Assembly (NCBI GenBank): GCA_034676125.1
Contig: JAUCCO010000148.1
Coordinates: forward strand, 1-8,441
Length of the DNA: 8,441 nucleotides
Source: UBA6183 sp034676125
GTDB lineage: Bacteria; Bacteroidota; Bacteroidia; UKL13-3
Reading direction: 5' to 3'
The position numbers and the translations under genes are program-made. Shown piece by piece: positions 5,834 to 8,441 of this stretch. Under the pieces are notes generated by a model, which saw only the letters and a program-made list of their open reading frames with translations, had not been told where the DNA came from and searched no databases. How positions within the stretch are numbered: position 1 is the first letter of the stretch; each line of letters begins with the position of its first letter.

Positions 5834-6982
5834 ATGAGAGCACTAACACAAATAAGCAGAATTTTAGTAGGCGTATTGTTTATTATTTCAGGATTTATTA
5901 AAGCAAACGATACCCTCGGTTTTAGTTTTAAACTGGTTGAGTATTTTGAAATATTTAACATGCATTTTATGGTAGATTATGCCGTAGGGTTAGCCATGTT
6001 TATTTGTATTTTCGAGATTATGGTGGGTGTAGCTTTATTATTTGGCTCGTATGTAAGGCTAAATATGTGGTTGTTATTATTAATGATTGTGTTTTTTACA
6101 CTTCTTACAGGATATAGTGCTATTACAGGTAAGGTTACAGATTGCGGTTGTTTTGGTGATGCAATTAAATTAACTCCGCTTCAATCGTTTTTAAAAGATG
6201 TGGTGCTGTTGGTACTTATAGTTGTTTTGTTTGTAGGTCAAAAATATATTAAACCATTAATTGCCAATAAAACGGTATTAAGTATTGCGATGGGTGTTTC
6301 GTTATTGGTTACTACTTTTTTTACCTTTAATACATATATGTTTTTACCTAAAATAGATTTTTTACCGTATAAAGTTGGTAATGATATTGGTGAATTAATG
6401 ACCTTGCCTCCAGATGCAAAACGCGACTCGGTAGCGATGGTTTTTATTTATGAAAAAGATGGTAAAAAAATAGAGTTAGGTGTTAATGATATTGGTGTAG
6501 TAGATGATACGTATAAATTTATTGATAGAATTGATAAAGTAATTGTTAAAGGTGATGTTCCATTAATTTATGATTTTAAATTATTTGATATTAACGGACA
6601 AGATTATACCGATAGTTTATTGCTACAAAAAGGTTTTAGAATGATTTTGGTACAAACCACTATTAAAAAATCGCGTAAGGGGGTTGAAAAACAATTGGCC
6701 CAATTAGCTAATGATTGTGCTGCTGCTGGTATTCCTTTTTGGGCATTAACCAATACTGCATTGGCTGATGTTGAACCATACCGCCACGAACACCAATTTG
6801 CTTTCCAATATTACAATATGGATGCGGTGCCATTAAAGTCGATGGTGCGCAGTACGCCTGGTTTAATTTTAATGAAAGATAATGTGGTCATAAAAAAATG
6901 GGGTGCTTATGGTATTCCTACTTTCGAAAAAGTTAAACTTTATATGGAAGGTAAAGTTGGCCCAAGAGGCATAAGAAAATAA
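5834..6982 (+). CDS. BT_3928-like membrane protein: DoxX/MauE-type domain plus thioredoxin-like domain
   Basis: This 382-residue inner-membrane protein belongs to a family widespread in Bacteroidota, of unknown function. Five hydrophobic segments lie at about 7-22, 48-71, 76-97, 120-136 and 148-171. The first four form a DoxX/MauE-like bundle: it opens with RILVGVLFIISGFIKA and has DCGCFGD (103-109) before the fourth segment, as in MauE-related proteins that handle disulfides. After about residue 178 comes a soluble, probably periplasmic, domain. Its end has thioredoxin-like features: a FDINGQDYTDS strand region, GFRMILVQTTIKKS where the active site would be, and a cis-proline-type STPGLILMKDN followed by KKWG. 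The CxxC is absent, and the only cysteine in this part is within NDCAAAG. A redox role is therefore inference. A strong terminator follows immediately. As I recall, triosephosphate isomerase often follows this gene in Bacteroidota; here aroK does. Confidence 0.85.
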   Translation: MRALTQISRILVGVLFIISGFIKANDTLGFSFKLVEYFEIFNMHFMVDYAVGLAMFICIFEIMVGVALLFGSYVRLNMWLLLLMIVFFTLLTGYSAITGKVTDCGCFGDAIKLTPLQSFLKDVVLLVLIVVLFVGQKYIKPLIANKTVLSIAMGVSLLVTTFFTFNTYMFLPKIDFLPYKVGNDIGELMTLPPDAKRDSVAMVFIYEKDGKKIELGVNDIGVVDDTYKFIDRIDKVIVKGDVPLIYDFKLFDINGQDYTDSLLLQKGFRMILVQTTIKKSRKGVEKQLAQLANDCAAAGIPFWALTNTALADVEPYRHEHQFAFQYYNMDAVPLKSMVRSTPGLILMKDNVVIKKWGAYGIPTFEKVKLYMEGKVGPRGIRK

Positions 6983-6986
6983 AATT

Positions 6987-6994
6987 TAACTTTG
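6987..6994 (+). promoter_or_regulatory. Candidate aroK -7 element overlapping the terminator
   Basis: TAACTTTG is a perfect TAnnTTTG match, identical to the -7 element of the gene upstream. Its last two bases are the first two of the terminator stem. Initiation near 7001 would start the mRNA in or after the left arm, so the hairpin could not form on it. No good TTG lies 17-23 bases upstream (the nearest is 27 bases away), so the call is tentative. Confidence 0.35.
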
Positions 6995-7026
6995 GCTGTT
7001 AAATAAATATTTAAACAGCCATTTTT
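6993..7026 (+). terminator. Intrinsic terminator after the BT_3928-like gene
   Basis: The arms TGGCTGTT-AAAT (6993-7004) and ATTT-AAACAGCCA (7009-7021) pair over 12 bp with a single bulged A at 7013 and a 4-base loop, followed by five T residues (7022-7026). It lies 10 bases after the stop codon. The T-run ends only 4 bases before the aroK ATG. Confidence 0.8.
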
Positions 7027-7030
7027 ATAT

Positions 7031-7558
7031 ATGCATATTTATTTAGTAGGATTTATGGCAGTGGGTAAAACCACTTTTGGTAAAAAGCTTGCAAGGGCTT
7101 TGGCTTTGCCATTTATTGATACAGATAAACTAATTGAAACCCGCACCAATAAATCCATCGAAAAATTATTTGCCGAATTAGGTGAAGATAAATTTAGGGA
7201 GCTTGAAACTGAAGTACTGCATAGTTTACCTATTAATAAAACACATGTTGTAGCAACAGGAGGTGGATTACCATGTTATAATAATAATATGGAATACATA
7301 AATAAAAGTGGTTTTACGGTGTATTTATGTGCCGAAACTGCCTTTATATATAGCAGATTAATACAGGCAAAAACACCTAGACCGCTTGTTAAAGGCTTAA
7401 AAGGGGAACAATTACTACAGTTTATTACCGATAAGTTAGCTGCTCGTGAACCATTTTATAACCAAAGCAAGCTTGTAATTGAATTGCCAGTAAAAGACCC
7501 CGAAAGCCTAGTAAATACGGTTGTTTCCGCCTATCGTGATTGGATATCCCAAGCCTAA
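7031..7558 (+). CDS. aroK: Shikimate kinase
   Basis: This cytoplasmic enzyme phosphorylates shikimate at the 3-hydroxyl using ATP, the fifth step of chorismate synthesis. It has 175 residues, the normal size. The P-loop is GFMAVGKTT (7-15); the usual glycine at position 10 is alanine, but the GxxxxGK[ST] pattern holds. Shikimate-binding residues are visible: D30 and D32 in FIDTDKLIE, R56 in FRELE, and the glycine triplet G77-G79 in ATGGGLP. The lid arginine is R117 in KTPRPLV, and the late R139 is in REPFYNQ. The start at 7031 is fixed by the family opening (M-x-I-x-L-x-G-F-M); nothing upstream is usable. Its start codon sits 4 bases after the preceding terminator and there is no Shine-Dalgarno sequence. 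hup follows after 148 bases with a separate promoter. Confidence 0.96.
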   Translation: MHIYLVGFMAVGKTTFGKKLARALALPFIDTDKLIETRTNKSIEKLFAELGEDKFRELETEVLHSLPINKTHVVATGGGLPCYNNNMEYINKSGFTVYLCAETAFIYSRLIQAKTPRPLVKGLKGEQLLQFITDKLAAREPFYNQSKLVIELPVKDPESLVNTVVSAYRDWISQA

Positions 7559-7625
7559 AAATCGTCAAAATCCTTGGTATTGTTGAAAACCTGTGAAAAT
7601 CTATTTTGAAAAAAACATGAAAAAA
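7557..7625. other. Roughly phased A-tracts upstream of the hup promoter (possible DNA bend)
   Basis: A-tracts lie at 7557-7561, 7567-7570, 7586-7589, 7596-7599, 7609-7615 and 7620-7625. Centre-to-centre steps are about 9.5, 19, 10, 14.5 and 10.5 bases, mostly near one or two helical turns. Four of them are TGAAAA-type motifs. Such phasing usually produces intrinsic curvature; it ends about 14 bases before the hup -33 element. Curvature is inferred, not measured. Confidence 0.4.
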
Positions 7626-7638
7626 CCTTTGCTGGTGC

Positions 7639-7668
7639 TTGTTTTATTCAGCATTGTTGTTAAGTTTG
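7639..7668 (+). promoter_or_regulatory. hup promoter
   Basis: TTG (7639-7641) is followed after 19 bases by TAAGTTTG (7661-7668), a perfect TAnnTTTG with ideal spacing. Transcription would begin near 7674, giving a leader of about 33 bases before the hup ATG at 7707. It is the best promoter match in the window. Confidence 0.6.
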
Positions 7669-7706
7669 TTATGGTAAAACAATAAACAATTTAATTATTA
7701 TCAACT

Positions 7707-7979
7707 ATGAACAAGTCTGATTTAATCGACAAAATCGCAGGTGATGCGAAATTGACAAAAGTTCAAGCTGCAGCAGCTTTAGATTCATTTATGGCAGCCA
7801 CACAAGGCGCTTTAAAAAAAGGTGACAAACTTATTTTGGTAGGTTTTGGAACATTTTCAGTAACTAAGCGTGCAGCTCGTAAAGGCCGTAACCCGCAAAC
7901 AGGTAAAGAAATTAGCATCCCTGCAAAAAAGGTTGTTAAATTCAAAGCTGGTGCAAACTTACAAGCCAAAATCAAGTAA
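7707..7979 (+). CDS. hup: HU-family DNA-binding protein
   Basis: This small dimeric nucleoid protein bends and compacts DNA without strong sequence preference. The 90 residues cover the complete family fold. The N-terminal helices MNKSDLIDKIAGDAKLT and AAALDSFM form the dimer core. The conserved GFGTFSV (46-52) leads into the DNA-gripping beta-arm KRAARKGRNPQTGKEI (54-69), where P63 in RNPQTG is the intercalating proline. The ending KVVKFKAGANLQAKIK is standard. It has its own promoter and a strong terminator directly after it, so it is a single-gene unit. Its codons look less AT-rich than those of its neighbours (for example GCA/GCT alanine, CGT arginine), as expected for a highly expressed gene. 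HU versus IHF subunit cannot be settled by eye; length and motif favour HU. Confidence 0.97.
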   Translation: MNKSDLIDKIAGDAKLTKVQAAAALDSFMAATQGALKKGDKLILVGFGTFSVTKRAARKGRNPQTGKEISIPAKKVVKFKAGANLQAKIK

Positions 7980-8001
7980 TCTTACTTGATTAAAAAAAAC
8001 T

Positions 8002-8031
8002 AAAAAACCCATTGTAAGATGGGTTTTTTTT
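8002..8031 (+). terminator. Intrinsic terminator of hup
   Basis: AAAAAACCCAT (8002-8012) and ATGGGTTTTTT (8019-8029) pair perfectly over 11 bp around a 6-base loop (TGTAAG), with eight T residues in all (8024-8031). It starts 22 bases after the hup stop codon. The A-tract on the left means it could also act in the reverse direction. Confidence 0.9.
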
Positions 8032-8040
8032 ATGCCTTTT

Positions 8041-8110
8041 GTTGGGGAGGAGGGGAGGATTACAAAGTTAGAGAAGAAGGATTACAAGGTTAGATTTTGC
8101 CGCGAGAGAG
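8041..8110. repeat. Degenerate repeat-like, G-rich flank of the 109-bp array
   Basis: This non-coding stretch between the hup terminator and the tandem array holds two partial copies of the array's core motif: GATTACAAAGTTAG (8058-8071) and GATTACAAGGTTAG (8080-8093). It opens with a purine block at 8044-8058 (GGGG-A-GG-A-GGGG-A-GG). It looks like a decayed or truncated part of the downstream repeat. I see no gene in it. Confidence 0.5.
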
Positions 8111-8437
8111 GTTACAAAGACTACAAGGTTAGGGGAGGAAGATTTTATTAGGATGATTTTTTCAAGTATTGAGGCTTCACTTTCTTTATTTTGATTTTTG
8201 GATTAGAAAGTTATGAAAGATTACAAAGATTACAAGGTTAGGGAGGAGAAGGATTTCATCTGGATGTTTTTCTTGGCTTGAGGTTTCTTTTTCTTTATTT
8301 TGATTTTTGGATTAGAAGGTTATGAAAGATTACAAAGATTAGAAGGTTAGGGAGGAGAAGGATTTCATCTGGATGATTTTCTTGGATTGAGGTTTCTTTT
8401 TCTTTATTTTGATTTTCGGATTAGAAAGTTAGGAAAG
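8111..8437. repeat. Tandem array of a 109-bp repeat, three copies
   Basis: Copies run 8111-8219, 8220-8328 and 8329-8437, each exactly 109 bp. Copies 2 and 3 differ at 6 positions by my alignment (about 94% identical). Copy 1 is more diverged but nearly identical over its last ~38 bases. Each begins with a doubled ATTACAAAG-type core, continues with a G-rich block (GGTTAGGGAGGAG type), then a T/C-rich tract and TTTATTTTGATTTTTGGATTAG-like bases. Copy 2 holds 27 G and only 8 C, a strong strand bias. A unit of 109 is not a multiple of 3 and stops occur in all frames checked, so it is not coding. The array may continue, degenerate, past the right edge (8438-8441 matches 2 of 4 bases). No spacers are present, so it is not CRISPR. 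Confidence 0.85.
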
Positions 8438-8441
8438 AGGA

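Noticed and set aside
7581..7600. TGTTGAAAACC-TGTGAAAA as a pair of DnaA boxes
   Set aside because: Neither copy matches TTATNCACA on either strand, and no dnaA, dnaN or AT-rich unwinding region accompanies it. The A-tract phasing explains it as well.
7617..7685. Plus-strand 22-codon ORF encoding a hydrophobic peptide (MKKPLLVLVLFSIVVK...)
   Set aside because: It overlaps both the -33 and -7 elements of the hup promoter and so would not be on the hup transcript. No separate promoter is evident. It looks like a signal peptide by chance.
7763..7975. Minus-strand reading frame of 70 codons
   Set aside because: It is the shadow of hup on the opposite strand, with no promoter and no family resemblance.
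8111..8437. CRISPR array
   Set aside because: The 109-bp units are contiguous with no unique spacers, and no cas genes are present.

Overview
This 8.4 kb window is chromosomal DNA from a member of the Bacteroidota. It is AT-rich, several genes are preceded by Bacteroidota-type promoter motifs (TTG/TTTG about 18-21 bases upstream of TAnnTTTG), and Shine-Dalgarno sequences are weak or absent. The families present (a DUF1599 tandem-domain protein, a BT_3928-like membrane protein, and a folP-cdaA pair) are typical of that phylum. I cannot place it below phylum with confidence. There are no insertion sequences, phage genes, CRISPR arrays, tRNAs or rRNAs.

Left part (1-3494): the minus strand carries pheT, the phenylalanyl-tRNA synthetase beta chain, which runs off the left edge with only its last few residues missing. 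Divergently from it run a small CoA-binding (YccU-like) protein gene and a TPR-repeat lipoprotein gene.

Middle part (3498-5754): folP (dihydropteroate synthase) and cdaA (membrane diadenylate cyclase, making c-di-AMP) overlap by 14 bases on the minus strand and must be co-transcribed. cdaA ends only 3 bases from the end of the lipoprotein gene. Divergent from folP is a DUF1599 protein made of two copies of the same domain, probably starting at a TTG codon. The promoters of this divergent pair appear to face each other across the same ~70 bases, so they may be mutually exclusive.

Right part (5834-8441): a BT_3928-like membrane protein (DoxX/MauE-type membrane domain plus a thioredoxin-like domain lacking a CxxC), aroK (shikimate kinase) and hup (HU-family DNA-binding protein). 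A strong intrinsic terminator separates the first two and seems to share bases with a promoter motif for aroK. A stretch of roughly phased A-tracts lies upstream of the hup promoter, and hup ends in a strong terminator. The last 400 bases are non-coding and hold about three imperfect copies of a 109-bp tandem repeat with a GATTACAAAG-type core and G-rich segments. This is the least explained structure here.

Most genes are housekeeping (translation, folate and aromatic amino-acid synthesis, nucleoid structure, second messenger). The points most worth a second look are the 109-bp repeat, the face-to-face promoters at folP/DUF1599, and the diadenylate cyclase whose usual RHR motif reads RHL.
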